Shown here: positions 8,875-17,277 of the stretch, in pieces
Layout: every line of letters begins with the position of its first letter
Position numbering within the stretch: the first letter of the stretch is position 1
Assembly: GCA_046328505.1 (NCBI GenBank)
Contig: JAXLWL010000003.1
Span: 248,001 to 312,000, forward strand
Direction: 5' to 3'
Length of the DNA: 64,000 nt
Source of the DNA: JBDHWG01 sp046328505
GTDB lineage: Bacteria > Chloroflexota > Anaerolineae > Epilineales > JAHCIE01
Notes under the pieces: generated by a model
What the model saw: only the letters and a program-made list of their open reading frames with translations
Databases searched by the model: none
Told to the model about the DNA's origin: nothing
Position numbers and translations under genes: made by a program

Positions 8875-10905
8875 ATGACCGAACCATCCCGCCGCCCGGT
8901 GACACCGGAGGACCTGCTGTCCCTCAAAGCCATCAACGATGTCCAGCTATCACCCGACGGCAGCCGCGTCGCTTATACTCTCTCCGAGATAGACGCGGAC
9001 GCCGACGAGTACCGCATGAGCATCTGGCTCGTGGAGGCCGACGGCGGAACGCCGACGCGCCTTACACAGGGGCGCAAGAAGGACATGTACCCGCGCTGGT
9101 CGCCGGACGGCAAGCGCCTCGCCTTCCTCTCCGACCGCGACGGCGACAAGCCGCAGCTCTACGTCCTGCCCCTGGACGGCGGCGAGGCGCGGAAGCTGAC
9201 GTCCCTCGACTATGGCGTAGGGCCGGCCGCGTGGTCGCCGGATGGCACGCGCCTGCTTTTCACGGCACGCCCGCCGTTTGACCCGGCGCCACAGGACAAG
9301 GACGCGCGCAAGCGCTGGGAGCAGCGGCCCAAGGTCGTCACCCGCGCCCACTACAAGGACGACGGCAGCGGCTACACCTTCGATGCGGCCACGCAGATTT
9401 ATGTCATCTCGACTGACGGTGGCGAGCCGACGCAAATCACCCACGGCCACCGCGAGCACCTGACGCCAGCGTGGTCGCCGGATGGAACCAAGATCGCCTA
9501 CGCCCAGACACGCGAGGGCGCGGGCGATTTCCGCGTGAGCGACATCTGGGTCGCGGACGCCAGCGGCAAGCAACCACGCTGCCTGGAGCGCAACATCGGC
9601 CGCGCCGTCTCGCCGACGTGGTCGCCCGACGGCACGACGATCGCCTGCTACGGCTCCCATGAACAGATCGAGGGGCTGGGCGACCCGGACTGGCTGGTGT
9701 GGACGATGTCGGCCGAGGGCGGCGGCGCGCGCAAGCTGACTGCCGAGCACGACCGCAGCGTCGCCCAGTTCCCACCGCCCACCGTCACCGCGGGGCCGAC
9801 GTGGTCGCCGGACGGGCAGACGCTCACCTACCCCCTCGCCGACCGCGGCAACGTCCACATCGGGCGCGTCAACGTCGCGACGGGTGAGGTCAGCATTATC
9901 GTCGGCGGCATTCGCCAGGTGACGGCGGCGAGCTACGCGCCGGAGGCCAACCGCCTCGCCTTCGCCGCCGCCGGCATGGAGTACCCGAGCGACGTGTTCG
10001 TCGCCGACTGGAACGATGGCAGCGAGCAGCGTCTGACCGAGATCAACGCCGACCTTCTGTCGCAGCTCCAGCTTCCCCGCGTCGAGCGCCGCGACTTCGC
10101 CACACCCTACGGCCACACTGTCGAGGGGTGGGTGACGTACCCGACTACCGGCTCGGGACCGGCGCCGCTGCTCGTGGACATCCACGGCGGCCCCCACGCC
10201 TTCCACATGCCCTCCTTCTTCATCGTCACCTTCTACCGCTACGTCCTGGCGTCGCGCGGCTGGGCCATCCTGACCGTCAACCCCACCGGCTCCGGCTCCT
10301 ACGGGCGCGACTTTGCCCTGAACATCCGCGGGCAGTGGGGCGAGTACGACCTGCCGGAGCAGAACGCCGCGATTGACGATCTCGTCGCCGAGGGCGTCGC
10401 CGACCCCGAGCGGTTGGCCGTCACGGGCTATTCCTACGGCGGCTACATGACGTCGTGGATCGTCGGCCACAGTGACCGCTTCAAAGCCGCCGTCATCGGC
10501 GCGCCGGTGACGAACCTTGAATCGTTCCACGGCACCTCGGATATTGGCATGTGGTTCGGCGCCTGGGAGATGCTAGGCACAATCACCGACGCGCGGGAGG
10601 CGTTCCGCCGCCTGTCGCCGGTCAACTATGTCGACCGGGTGACGACGCCGTGCCTGATTCTGCACGGCGAGGCCGATGACCGTTGCCCCATCGGGCAGGG
10701 CGAGGAGTTCTTCGTCGGTCTGGTCGCGCAGGGAAAGGTGCCGACGGAGTTCGTGCGCTACCCCGGCGGCAGCCACATGTTCCTGCGCAACGGGCGACCT
10801 AGCCACCGCGTGGACTACAGCGCGCGTGTAGTCGATTGGGTCGAGAGATATGCCAACGCCCCGCAGAGCGAGACCGTGGAAACACAAGCGGCAGACGGAG
10901 ACTGA
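8875..10905 (+). CDS. S9 family prolyl oligopeptidase-type peptidase
   Basis: 676 residues. The N-terminal two thirds is a beta-propeller built of WSPDG repeats (six clear copies between residues 70 and 320). The C-terminal alpha/beta hydrolase domain carries GYSYGGY (Ser near 520), LHGEADDRCP (acid) and GGSHMF (catalytic His). This matches acylaminoacyl-peptidase/DPP-IV-like enzymes that remove N-terminal residues from small peptides. No signal peptide, so cytosolic. GGAG lies ten bases before the start. It is the last gene of the plus-strand run before a convergent cluster. Confidence 0.9.
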   Translation: MTEPSRRPVTPEDLLSLKAINDVQLSPDGSRVAYTLSEIDADADEYRMSIWLVEADGGTPTRLTQGRKKDMYPRWSPDGKRLAFLSDRDGDKPQLYVLPLDGGEARKLTSLDYGVGPAAWSPDGTRLLFTARPPFDPAPQDKDARKRWEQRPKVVTRAHYKDDGSGYTFDAATQIYVISTDGGEPTQITHGHREHLTPAWSPDGTKIAYAQTREGAGDFRVSDIWVADASGKQPRCLERNIGRAVSPTWSPDGTTIACYGSHEQIEGLGDPDWLVWTMSAEGGGARKLTAEHDRSVAQFPPPTVTAGPTWSPDGQTLTYPLADRGNVHIGRVNVATGEVSIIVGGIRQVTAASYAPEANRLAFAAAGMEYPSDVFVADWNDGSEQRLTEINADLLSQLQLPRVERRDFATPYGHTVEGWVTYPTTGSGPAPLLVDIHGGPHAFHMPSFFIVTFYRYVLASRGWAILTVNPTGSGSYGRDFALNIRGQWGEYDLPEQNAAIDDLVAEGVADPERLAVTGYSYGGYMTSWIVGHSDRFKAAVIGAPVTNLESFHGTSDIGMWFGAWEMLGTITDAREAFRRLSPVNYVDRVTTPCLILHGEADDRCPIGQGEEFFVGLVAQGKVPTEFVRYPGGSHMFLRNGRPSHRVDYSARVVDWVERYANAPQSETVETQAADGD

Positions 10906-10926
10906 TCAAGACCGACGAGAAGTCAT

Positions 10927-11104
10927 GTAGTGGCGACTTCAGTCGCTCTGCGGCTGCGGGCGCCATCTATGGAGCGTTACTAGTTGTTGCCGCAATAGTG
11001 CTCGCGCTGGAGAGCTATCTCCAGCGCCTCCGGGCGGTGGAGTTGGCACTCCACCGCGAGCGGCATGCGGCAATGATTCCGCAAGATGCATGAGTCGCCA
11101 CTAC
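10927..11104 (+). repeat. 178-bp structure with 12-bp inverted ends and two hairpins
   Basis: Ends GTAGTGGCGACT (10927-10938) and AGTCGCCACTAC (11093-11104) are perfect inverted repeats. Inside lie an 8-bp inverted pair TTGCCGCA (10987) / TGCGGCAA (11066) and two hairpins, each with a 10-bp perfect stem and 4-base loop: GCGCTGGAGA-gcta (11004-11027) and GCGGTGGAGT-tggc (11034-11057). It fills the gap between two convergent genes. There is no T-run, so it is not an ordinary terminator. It resembles a REP pair (BIME) or a small MITE. Confidence 0.65.
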
Positions 11105-11172
11105 GATTCCTCTCAGAGGTGCCGCCTCCTTATCCTCTGTGCCTCAGTGGCGATCTCCTTCCCGCCACGCGT

Positions 11173-11631
11173 CTACTTTGGCGGGCGGGTCGGCGATGGG
11201 TAGTCGACGATGTTCTCCCACTCCGAGGCGTCGGAGCGGGCAACGACGGCCACCACGGGCTCGGTGTCGCTGAGGTTATAGACCTCGTGCGGCACACCCG
11301 GTTCGATGAAAATGAAGTCGCCCGCTTGATTGTCCATCGAGTACTGGAGGTCCGGGCCAAAGATATGGCGCACTCGGCCGTGGAGGATGTACAGCATCAC
11401 TTCGAAGCCGACGTGGATGTGAGCGTAGGCAATGCCGTTCGGCGGCACCGTCGCCACGTTCATCGAGAGCGACTTTGCGCCGACATTCTTGGCCGACAGC
11501 CCTGTTTTGTAGCGGATGTTGTTCCAGCCCCGCCACGTCCCGCTGCCACGCACGGACAGGATGCCCTCGCCCCGATCTACGCCGTCGTTGATGTCATGCG
11601 CCTGCGCCTCGACCTGTGTCTCCGTCGCCAT
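11173..11631 (-). CDS. Cupin domain protein
   Basis: 152 residues with a single conserved barrel. Motif 1 is AYAHIHVGFEVMLYILHGR (metal-binding His, His, Glu pattern) and motif 2 is GDFIFIEPGVPHEVYNLS. Single-domain cupins are often small isomerases, dioxygenases or sugar-binding proteins; the substrate cannot be told. It is the last gene of a minus-strand series with an RraA-family gene (19 bases upstream) and a class III aminotransferase, so it may act on a product of that pathway. Confidence 0.85.
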   Translation of the reverse strand: MATETQVEAQAHDINDGVDRGEGILSVRGSGTWRGWNNIRYKTGLSAKNVGAKSLSMNVATVPPNGIAYAHIHVGFEVMLYILHGRVRHIFGPDLQYSMDNQAGDFIFIEPGVPHEVYNLSDTEPVVAVVARSDASEWENIVDYPSPTRPPK

Positions 11632-11650
11632 GTCTCGTCCTTTCTGGGCG

Positions 11651-12310
11651 CTACACCAGGAACTTTAGTTGCGACTCGCGGCCTTCCTGGATCGCCCGCG
11701 CGTGCTCATCGAAGTTCAGCATGTCCAGCAGACTCTCGCCGCCTTCCAGCCGCGCCAGGATTCTTGCCTCGCGCGCCTGTATCGCCTCCGCCAGCGGAAT
11801 CAGCGGTTCCAGCTCCTCGGGCGCCGCCACGATAATGCCGTCGTCGTCCCCGAAAATGATATCGCCAGGCGACACCGTCACACCTCCGCAGCGGACAGGC
11901 GTCTGGGTCGTGAACAGGCGCGCCGTCGTTCCCGCCATCGGCGTGATTGTGCGAGCGTAGACGGGCAGGTCCAGCTCACGCACGCGCGCCGTATCGCGCA
12001 CCGGGCCGTCGATGATCAGCCCGGCCAACCCCTTGCGCTGCGCCTCGGTCGAGAACAACTCGCCGGCGACGGCGCGCAGGCTCCCCCGGGTGTCCACGAC
12101 AAGCGCCGCGCCGGGCGCGGCGTCGCGCAACGCCTTGATGACGGTGAGAAAGTCATCGTAACAGGTCGCGGTGTGTGCTACCCCGATGAGCTTGCGTCCT
12201 GTCCGCAGCGGACGGATTCCCGCGTCCATCACGCGCAGGCTCTTGCTGGCGTCGCACAGGCTCGCCGTATCCAGCCCCAGCAGCCGTGTTTTCAGGTCCC
12301 CAATGTTCAT
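11651..12310 (-). CDS. RraA family protein (HMG/CHA aldolase-like)
   Basis: 219 residues. The family signature is visible: SLCDAS near the start, then GLIIDGPVRDTARV (catalytic Arg-Asp pair) and PGDIIFGDDDGI near the C-terminus. Members are either 4-hydroxy-4-methyl-2-oxoglutarate/oxaloacetate aldolases with a divalent metal or regulators of ribonuclease E; the aldolase/decarboxylase role fits this metabolic setting. It starts three bases after the aminotransferase stop, so translation is likely coupled. A second RraA-family gene is at 16604. Confidence 0.85.
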   Translation of the reverse strand: MNIGDLKTRLLGLDTASLCDASKSLRVMDAGIRPLRTGRKLIGVAHTATCYDDFLTVIKALRDAAPGAALVVDTRGSLRAVAGELFSTEAQRKGLAGLIIDGPVRDTARVRELDLPVYARTITPMAGTTARLFTTQTPVRCGGVTVSPGDIIFGDDDGIIVAAPEELEPLIPLAEAIQAREARILARLEGGESLLDMLNFDEHARAIQEGRESQLKFLV

Positions 12311-12313
12311 GAC

Positions 12314-13645
12314 CTAGGCGGCTCCCAGGTCGGCCATGCCCGCCCGAATCGCCGCCACAAACGTGTCCAGGTCGGCGTCGGTCATCGGCGTGGACAGACA
12401 GCCCATGCCGCGCCCTGTGAAGGCGACGCCGTGGTTGAGCGCCGCCAGGTAGAGCTGGGCCAGGGATTGGCGGTCGCCGTTGCTCGCGGCAGCATAATCC
12501 GACACCGGTTGGTCTGTAAAGTGGATGTTGAACACCGAGCCGATGTGTGTCACCTGGGCCGGCACGCCGAAGCCGGCGAAGACGTCGCATAGCTGGCCGG
12601 CCAGCCGCCGCGTCATGCTCTCCAGGCGGTCGTACTGGGCAGGCGTCATCTCGTCGAGCGTCGCCAGGCCCGCCGCCATAGTCAGCGGGTTGGCGTTGAA
12701 CGTCCCGCCGTGGCCGATATGGTCCGCGCGGCGCGGGTCGAAGCGGCTCATGATGTCCTCGCGCCCACCGACGGCGCCGACCGGCAGCCCACCGCCGATA
12801 ATCTTGCCGAGCGTCGTGAGGTCTGGCGAGACGTCGTAGTGGCCCTGCGCACCGTGGTAGCCGATGCGGAAGGCGATAATCTCGTCGAAGATGAGGACGA
12901 TGTCGTGCTGCTGCGTCACATCGCGCAAGACACGCAGAAAATCGGGGTGAGCCGGAATGACGCCGCCGGAGCCAAGCACCGGCTCGATGATGACCGCGGC
13001 CAACTCGTCTTTGTTCGCCTCGATGATCGCGGCGGTCCGCTCCGCGTCGTTGAACGGCAGCATCACGATGGTATCGGCGACGGCGCGCGGAATGCCGGCG
13101 TTCTTCGTGACCGTCCCGGCGCCAACCGCGCCGCCCGCCGCCACGTCCACCGCCGCGTAGTCGTGGCTGCCGTGGTAGCTGCCCTCGAACTTAGCGAGCT
13201 TCTCGCGCCCGGTAAAGGCGCGGGCGGCGCGGATCGCCAGCGCCGTCGCCTCGGTGCCGGAGTTGGTGAAGCGCACCAGATCGATGCTCGGTAGGCGCTC
13301 CTTCAGACGCTCCGCCAGCGCCACCTCGAGCTCGGTCGGCGCGGCGACAGACATGCCCTCGGTGAGCCGCTCCTGGACCGCGGCGACGACCTTCGGGTGA
13401 GCGTGGCCGAGGATCAGGGAGGTGTAATTGTTGATGAAGTCCAGGCGCTCGTTCCCGTCCACGTCCCACACCCGGCTGCCCTGGCCGCGCTGGAAGTAGA
13501 ATGGGTAGGGTTGGATGAACACCGTCGTGCGGGTGTTGCCGCCGGGCAGTGCGCGCACCGCCCGCTCGTACAGCTCTCGCGACAGCGGCGTGGCGTCAAT
13601 GTAGCGCTCGATGATTTCCTGGCCATAGGTCACTGGCGTCGTCAT
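12314..13645 (-). CDS. Class III aminotransferase, glutamate-1-semialdehyde aminomutase-like
   Basis: 443 residues from the ATG at 13645, chosen because GGAGGAG lies just upstream. The PLP lysine is in TLGKIIGGGLPVG, with LIFDEIIAFR supplying the aspartate that contacts the pyridine nitrogen. The YTSLILGHAHPKV block is the substrate gate typical of GSA aminomutase relatives. It is probably not HemL itself: it sits with RraA and cupin genes rather than haem genes, and RVLRD-type differences suggest a paralogue acting on other amino or keto acids. First gene of a three-gene operon. Confidence 0.85.
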   Translation of the reverse strand: MTTPVTYGQEIIERYIDATPLSRELYERAVRALPGGNTRTTVFIQPYPFYFQRGQGSRVWDVDGNERLDFINNYTSLILGHAHPKVVAAVQERLTEGMSVAAPTELEVALAERLKERLPSIDLVRFTNSGTEATALAIRAARAFTGREKLAKFEGSYHGSHDYAAVDVAAGGAVGAGTVTKNAGIPRAVADTIVMLPFNDAERTAAIIEANKDELAAVIIEPVLGSGGVIPAHPDFLRVLRDVTQQHDIVLIFDEIIAFRIGYHGAQGHYDVSPDLTTLGKIIGGGLPVGAVGGREDIMSRFDPRRADHIGHGGTFNANPLTMAAGLATLDEMTPAQYDRLESMTRRLAGQLCDVFAGFGVPAQVTHIGSVFNIHFTDQPVSDYAAASNGDRQSLAQLYLAALNHGVAFTGRGMGCLSTPMTDADLDTFVAAIRAGMADLGAA

Positions 13646-13757
13646 GCGTTTCTCCTCCACAATACGCGCGTCTTGCTTGCATTCGATGATTGCCCAGGAT
13701 AGCGGCCTAGTGTAGCGCGGACCGGCGGGCAAGTCAACCAATTGGCCGGGCGTAACG

Positions 13758-13785
13758 TTGCATCACGGCAAGATGGTGTTATACT
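13758..13785 (+). promoter_or_regulatory. Promoter for the two-TM protein
   Basis: TTGCAT (13758-13763) and TATACT (13780-13785) are separated by 16 bases, about 65 bases before the ATG at 13851. It lies in the divergent gap with the minus-strand aminotransferase. Confidence 0.5.
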
Positions 13786-13850
13786 TGCGCGTCTAGCGCG
13801 AACGGATTCCTTATTCTTAGCCCCAGAGACATGTGCGCGGGAGGCAACGT

Positions 13851-14327
13851 ATGGAGAACACAGCAGCCGCCACGAATCCCGAGGCCGAACAGCGGGAAAA
13901 GCTCCTGGAACGGATCCGGAGCAAGCACGAGCAAGTCAGTGTCTACGTTACACAAAACGAGCGTCGTACGTGGCGCACGTCGAATTTCACTATCATCGCG
14001 ACATCTCTGGCGGCAGCCTTAATGGTCGGCCCAGGCTTTGGCGGCGACAAGTTCACCACCCGCGTCGCCGAGCTTCTCAGCGTTCCCGACGACTCTGTGG
14101 TCTGGCGCGCCCTCTGCCTGAGCGCGCTCCTTATCTCCGTCGGTGTCGCCATCTTGAACAGAATGAACCAGTCGCCCGACGCGGCGATGCGCCTGGCGTC
14201 CGCGCGCCTCTGCCTGGCCAGGCTCGAAGGGCTGGAAACCGCGGTCGAAGTCGGCACCACCAACGTGTCAGACGGCACAAAACAGTACCAGCAGTATGTC
14301 AACGACGTGTCCTTCATCCGCACCTGA
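13851..14327 (+). CDS. Small two-TM protein, SLATT-like architecture
   Basis: 158 residues from the ATG at 13851, which follows GGGAGG by six bases; longer reads from GTG 13833 lack this. Topology: a charged N-terminal helix (10-45), a first hydrophobic segment (about 50-62), a short loop, a second segment (about 85-100), then a helical tail (101-158) rich in Leu/Ala. This helix-TM-TM-helix plan resembles SLATT/DUF4231 two-TM effectors that pair with nucleotide-sensing partners, but no such partner is adjacent and no motif proves it. It has its own promoter. Function unknown. Confidence 0.6.
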   Translation: MENTAAATNPEAEQREKLLERIRSKHEQVSVYVTQNERRTWRTSNFTIIATSLAAALMVGPGFGGDKFTTRVAELLSVPDDSVVWRALCLSALLISVGVAILNRMNQSPDAAMRLASARLCLARLEGLETAVEVGTTNVSDGTKQYQQYVNDVSFIRT

Positions 14328-14339
14328 GGCGCTCTGAAG

Positions 14340-14368
14340 TTGACACACCCGGCCCCTGGCGATATAGT
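14340..14368 (+). promoter_or_regulatory. Promoter for ridA-like gene
   Basis: TTGACA (14340-14345), 17 bases, TATAGT (14363-14368): a near-consensus sigma-A promoter ending 32 bases before the RidA-family start codon, leaving a leader of about 25 bases with AAAGGAG. Confidence 0.7.
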
Positions 14369-14400
14369 GAGGGCAATCCAAACCACCAAAGGAGCTGCGC

Positions 14401-14859
14401 ATGTCCGCTGAAGCCAGGCTCAAGGAGTTGGGGTACGACGTTCAGCCCGCGACGCTCGGCGGGGGAAAGTTCGAGCCGGCCGTCCGCACCGGCAACCTGG
14501 TCTATACGTCGGGCCAGGTGTCGAGCCGGGGCGGCGTCGCCTATTTTGGCAAGGTCGGCAGCGACCTGACCGTCGAGCAGGGCTACGAGGCGGCGCAGTT
14601 GTGCGCCCTTAACTGCCTGAGCGCGGTCAAGGCCGTCGTCGGTGACCTGGACAAAGTCACCCGCGTCATCAAGGTGCTGGGCATGGTCAACGCGGCCGAG
14701 GGCTTCACCCAGACCCCCAACGTCATTCACGGCTGCAGCGACTTGCTGAACGACGTCTTCGGGCCGGCCGGCCGCCACGCGCGATCCGCCGTAGGGCTGT
14801 ATCAGTTACCGGCCAACTACGCCGTCGAGATCGAGATCATCTTCGAGGTGCAAGACTAG
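14401..14859 (+). CDS. RidA family protein
   Basis: 152 residues, slightly longer than E. coli RidA, in the YjgF/YER057c/UK114 family. Visible hallmarks are LVYTSGQVSSRGG, the central QLCALNCLSAVKAVVGDLDKV block and the end AVEIEIIFEV. RidA proteins hydrolyse reactive enamine/imine intermediates released by PLP enzymes; the canonical RxxV arginine site is replaced by a HARSAVG arrangement (R around 125), which keeps the arginine. It fits a neighbourhood with several PLP and amine-oxidising enzymes. It has its own promoter and probably heads the next five genes. Confidence 0.85.
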   Translation: MSAEARLKELGYDVQPATLGGGKFEPAVRTGNLVYTSGQVSSRGGVAYFGKVGSDLTVEQGYEAAQLCALNCLSAVKAVVGDLDKVTRVIKVLGMVNAAEGFTQTPNVIHGCSDLLNDVFGPAGRHARSAVGLYQLPANYAVEIEIIFEVQD

Positions 14860-14867
14860 TCAGCGGC

Positions 14868-15431
14868 ATGGCTGACGACTACCGCATCTTCGTCGGCGCC
14901 TTCCCCACCGGCGACCTAGCGGAGCGCATCCAGGCGGTTCGCGAGCGCCTCGACCCGGCCACCGCCCGCATCACGCCGCCCCATGTCACGCTGGCCGGCA
15001 CGTACTGGCGGCGCGGGCCGGCGACACCTGAGAACGAGGCCGCGAGCATTGCGCGGCTAGGGCCTGTGGAGGACGTCGCGCCGTTCGCGCTTGACCTGGG
15101 CGTCGTAGAGTCGTTCCTGCCCCGCACGCGGGTCATCTACCTGGCGGTCGCCATCACGCCGGGGTTGCTCGCGGCCCGCGCGGCGCTATTGCGCGTCCTG
15201 GGCCGCGACAAGCACCGCGAGTTCCACCCGCACCTGACGCTAACTATGCGGTTGAACGAGGGGCGAACGGACCAGGCGCTCGACGAGCTGCGGCGAACGG
15301 CGTGGCATACGCAGCGTCACCACGCGCTCATCGACCATCTATGGCTGATGCAGCGTGGCCCCGATGACAGGGCGTGGCGGTTCATCCACCGTATTGAGCT
15401 GGCGGGCAAATCGCGCGAGGAGGCGGTATGA
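14868..15431 (+). CDS. 2'-5' RNA ligase family protein (2H phosphoesterase)
   Basis: 187 residues with the two histidine motifs of the 2H superfamily: HVTL (39-42) and HPHLTLTM in the second half. Together they form a pseudo-symmetric active site for cyclic phosphodiester hydrolysis or 2'-5' ligation, as in ThpR/LigT. The biological substrate in bacteria is unclear. It starts nine bases after the RidA stop and overlaps the sarcosine-oxidase-like gene by four bases (ATGA). Confidence 0.8.
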   Translation: MADDYRIFVGAFPTGDLAERIQAVRERLDPATARITPPHVTLAGTYWRRGPATPENEAASIARLGPVEDVAPFALDLGVVESFLPRTRVIYLAVAITPGLLAARAALLRVLGRDKHREFHPHLTLTMRLNEGRTDQALDELRRTAWHTQRHHALIDHLWLMQRGPDDRAWRFIHRIELAGKSREEAV

Positions 15432-16588
15432 GTGAGGGATACGACGTCATCGTCATCGGGCTGGGTGGCATGGGCAGCGCGACAGCGTATCAGCTCGCGC
15501 GGCGCGGGAAACATGTCCTCGGCCTGGAACGGCATACCCCAGCGCACGACAGGGGGTCGAGCCACGGCGAGTCGCGCATCATTCGCCAGGCCTACTTTGA
15601 AGACCCCGCCTACGTTCCGCTCCTTCTGCGCGCCTACGAGCTGTGGGAACAGATCGAGCGCGAAACCGGCGAGGACTTGCTGACCCTCACCGGCGGCCTC
15701 ATGATGGGCGGGCCTGACAGCCGCGTCGTCACCGGCAGCCTCCGCAGCGCCCGCGAGCACGGCCTGGCCCACGAAGTCCTCGACGCCGCCGAGATTCGGC
15801 GCCGTTACCCGCCCCTCCAGCCCGCGGCCGACGAGATAGCCCTATTCGAAGGCAAGGCCGGCTACGTTCGCCCTGAGATGAGCGTCGCGGCGCACCTGAA
15901 GCAGGCGCTCGTGCTCGGCGCGGACCTGCGCTTCGAGGAGCCGGTCACAAGCTGGGAGGCGTCGCCGTCGGGCGATGGCGTCACCGTAACGACGGACCGG
16001 GGAACGTACCGGGCCGAGCGGCTCGTCGTGTCGCCGGGGCCGTGGGCGCCGCAAATCCTGGCCGACATCGGCGTACCGCTGGAAATCGAGCGCCAGGTTC
16101 TCTACTGGTTCGCCCCCACTGGCGGCATCGAGCCCTACCGGCCGTCGTGCTTCCCCATCTACATCTGGGATATTGGCGACAACATCCAGTTCTACGGCTT
16201 CCCCGCCTACGGGGGGCCAGAGGAGGGCGCGAAAGTTGCCTTCTTCCGCGCCCCCGGCCCGCACAACGTCTGCACTCCGGAGACCATCGACCGAACGGTT
16301 CATCCGGAGGAGGTCGAGGTGATGCGGGCGGCTATCGCCGAGCGCATGCCGACGCTCAACGGCGACTTCCTGTACGCCAAGACGTGCATGTACACCAACA
16401 CACCGGATGAGCACTTCCTGATTGCCCTGCACCCAACGTACCCCCAGGTCGCCGTGGCCGCCGGCTTCTCCGGCCATGGCTTCAAATTCGCCAGCGTGGT
16501 CGGCGAGATCATGGCCGACCTGGCGATCGAGGGCAAGACGCGCTACCCCATCGCCCTGTTCAAGCCCGAGCGCTTCGCCAGGGCGTAA
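15428..16588 (+). CDS. N-methyl-amino-acid oxidase (SolA/monomeric sarcosine oxidase-like)
   Basis: 386 residues, typical of MSOX/SolA. The N-terminal Rossmann motif is VIGLGGMGSATAYQLARRG, followed by the family segment GSSHGESRIIRQAYFEDPAYVPL. The C-terminus has CMYTNTPDEHFL, whose cysteine is the usual covalent flavin attachment site, and GFSGHGFKFAS. It probably demethylates a secondary N-methyl amino acid, giving formaldehyde and hydrogen peroxide. It overlaps the 2H gene and is 15 bases from the second RraA gene. Confidence 0.9.
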   Translation: MSEGYDVIVIGLGGMGSATAYQLARRGKHVLGLERHTPAHDRGSSHGESRIIRQAYFEDPAYVPLLLRAYELWEQIERETGEDLLTLTGGLMMGGPDSRVVTGSLRSAREHGLAHEVLDAAEIRRRYPPLQPAADEIALFEGKAGYVRPEMSVAAHLKQALVLGADLRFEEPVTSWEASPSGDGVTVTTDRGTYRAERLVVSPGPWAPQILADIGVPLEIERQVLYWFAPTGGIEPYRPSCFPIYIWDIGDNIQFYGFPAYGGPEEGAKVAFFRAPGPHNVCTPETIDRTVHPEEVEVMRAAIAERMPTLNGDFLYAKTCMYTNTPDEHFLIALHPTYPQVAVAAGFSGHGFKFASVVGEIMADLAIEGKTRYPIALFKPERFARA

Positions 16589-16603
16589 CATTCTGGAGGC
16601 CCC

Positions 16604-17275
16604 ATGTACACCGTTCGACGCGAAATCCCCCGGCCGCCGGCCGAGGCTGTCGAAGCCCTGCGCCCCTTCCCTACCACCGTTCTGTCCGATGCCCTGGGCC
16701 GCTACGGCGCGATGGACGCCGGCATCAAGCCGATTGCCGACGGCCTGGCGTTCATCGGCGTCGCCACCACCGTCAAGACGTTCGCCGCCGACAACCTGAT
16801 GGTGCATCTCGGCGTCAAGCTCGCCAGGCCGGGCGACGTCCTGGTCGTCGATGCCGATGGCGTCACCGACACCGCCGTCATGGGCGAGCTGGTCGCCGCG
16901 TCGGCCAAACGCCAGGGAATTGTTGGCACGGTTATTGACGGGGCTATCCGCGACAAGGCGGGGATGCGCGAGTTGGAGTGGCCGGTGTTCGCCCGCGCCG
17001 CCGTCCCGAACGGCCCCTTCAAAGCGGACCCTGGCTCCGTCAACGTCCCCATCGCCTGCGGCGGCGTGGTCGTCAACCCGGGCGATATCGTCATCGGCGA
17101 CGACGACGGCGTCGTCGTGGTGCCCCAGGCGGATTGGCAAGCCGTCGCCCAGGCGTCGCAGGCGATCGTCGATCGCGAAGGCTCGACGCGGGCGCGGATC
17201 CTGGCCGGCGAGTATATGTGGGACATGCAAGGAATGGACAAGACCCTGGGTGGCTTCAAGATACGCTGGGAGTAG
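16604..17275 (+). CDS. RraA family protein (second copy)
   Basis: 223 residues with TVLSDALGR, GTVIDGAIRDKAGM (catalytic Arg-Asp) and NPGDIVIGDDDGVVVVP. The sequence is clearly diverged from the RraA-family protein at 11651, so this is not a recent duplicate. The likely activity is a metal-dependent aldolase or decarboxylase on hydroxy-keto acids. It is flanked by the sarcosine-oxidase-like gene and, three bases downstream, the phosphoesterase gene, in one operon. Confidence 0.85.
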   Translation: MYTVRREIPRPPAEAVEALRPFPTTVLSDALGRYGAMDAGIKPIADGLAFIGVATTVKTFAADNLMVHLGVKLARPGDVLVVDADGVTDTAVMGELVAASAKRQGIVGTVIDGAIRDKAGMRELEWPVFARAAVPNGPFKADPGSVNVPIACGGVVVNPGDIVIGDDDGVVVVPQADWQAVAQASQAIVDREGSTRARILAGEYMWDMQGMDKTLGGFKIRWE

Positions 17276-17277
17276 GT

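Noticed and set aside
8950..10530. 526-codon open frame opposite the S9 peptidase
   Set aside because: Entirely antisense to a well supported gene with catalytic motifs; no domain visible in the antisense product.
15842..17230. 462-codon minus-strand open frame
   Set aside because: Covers the coding strands of two well supported genes in reverse; no motif or ribosome-binding site.
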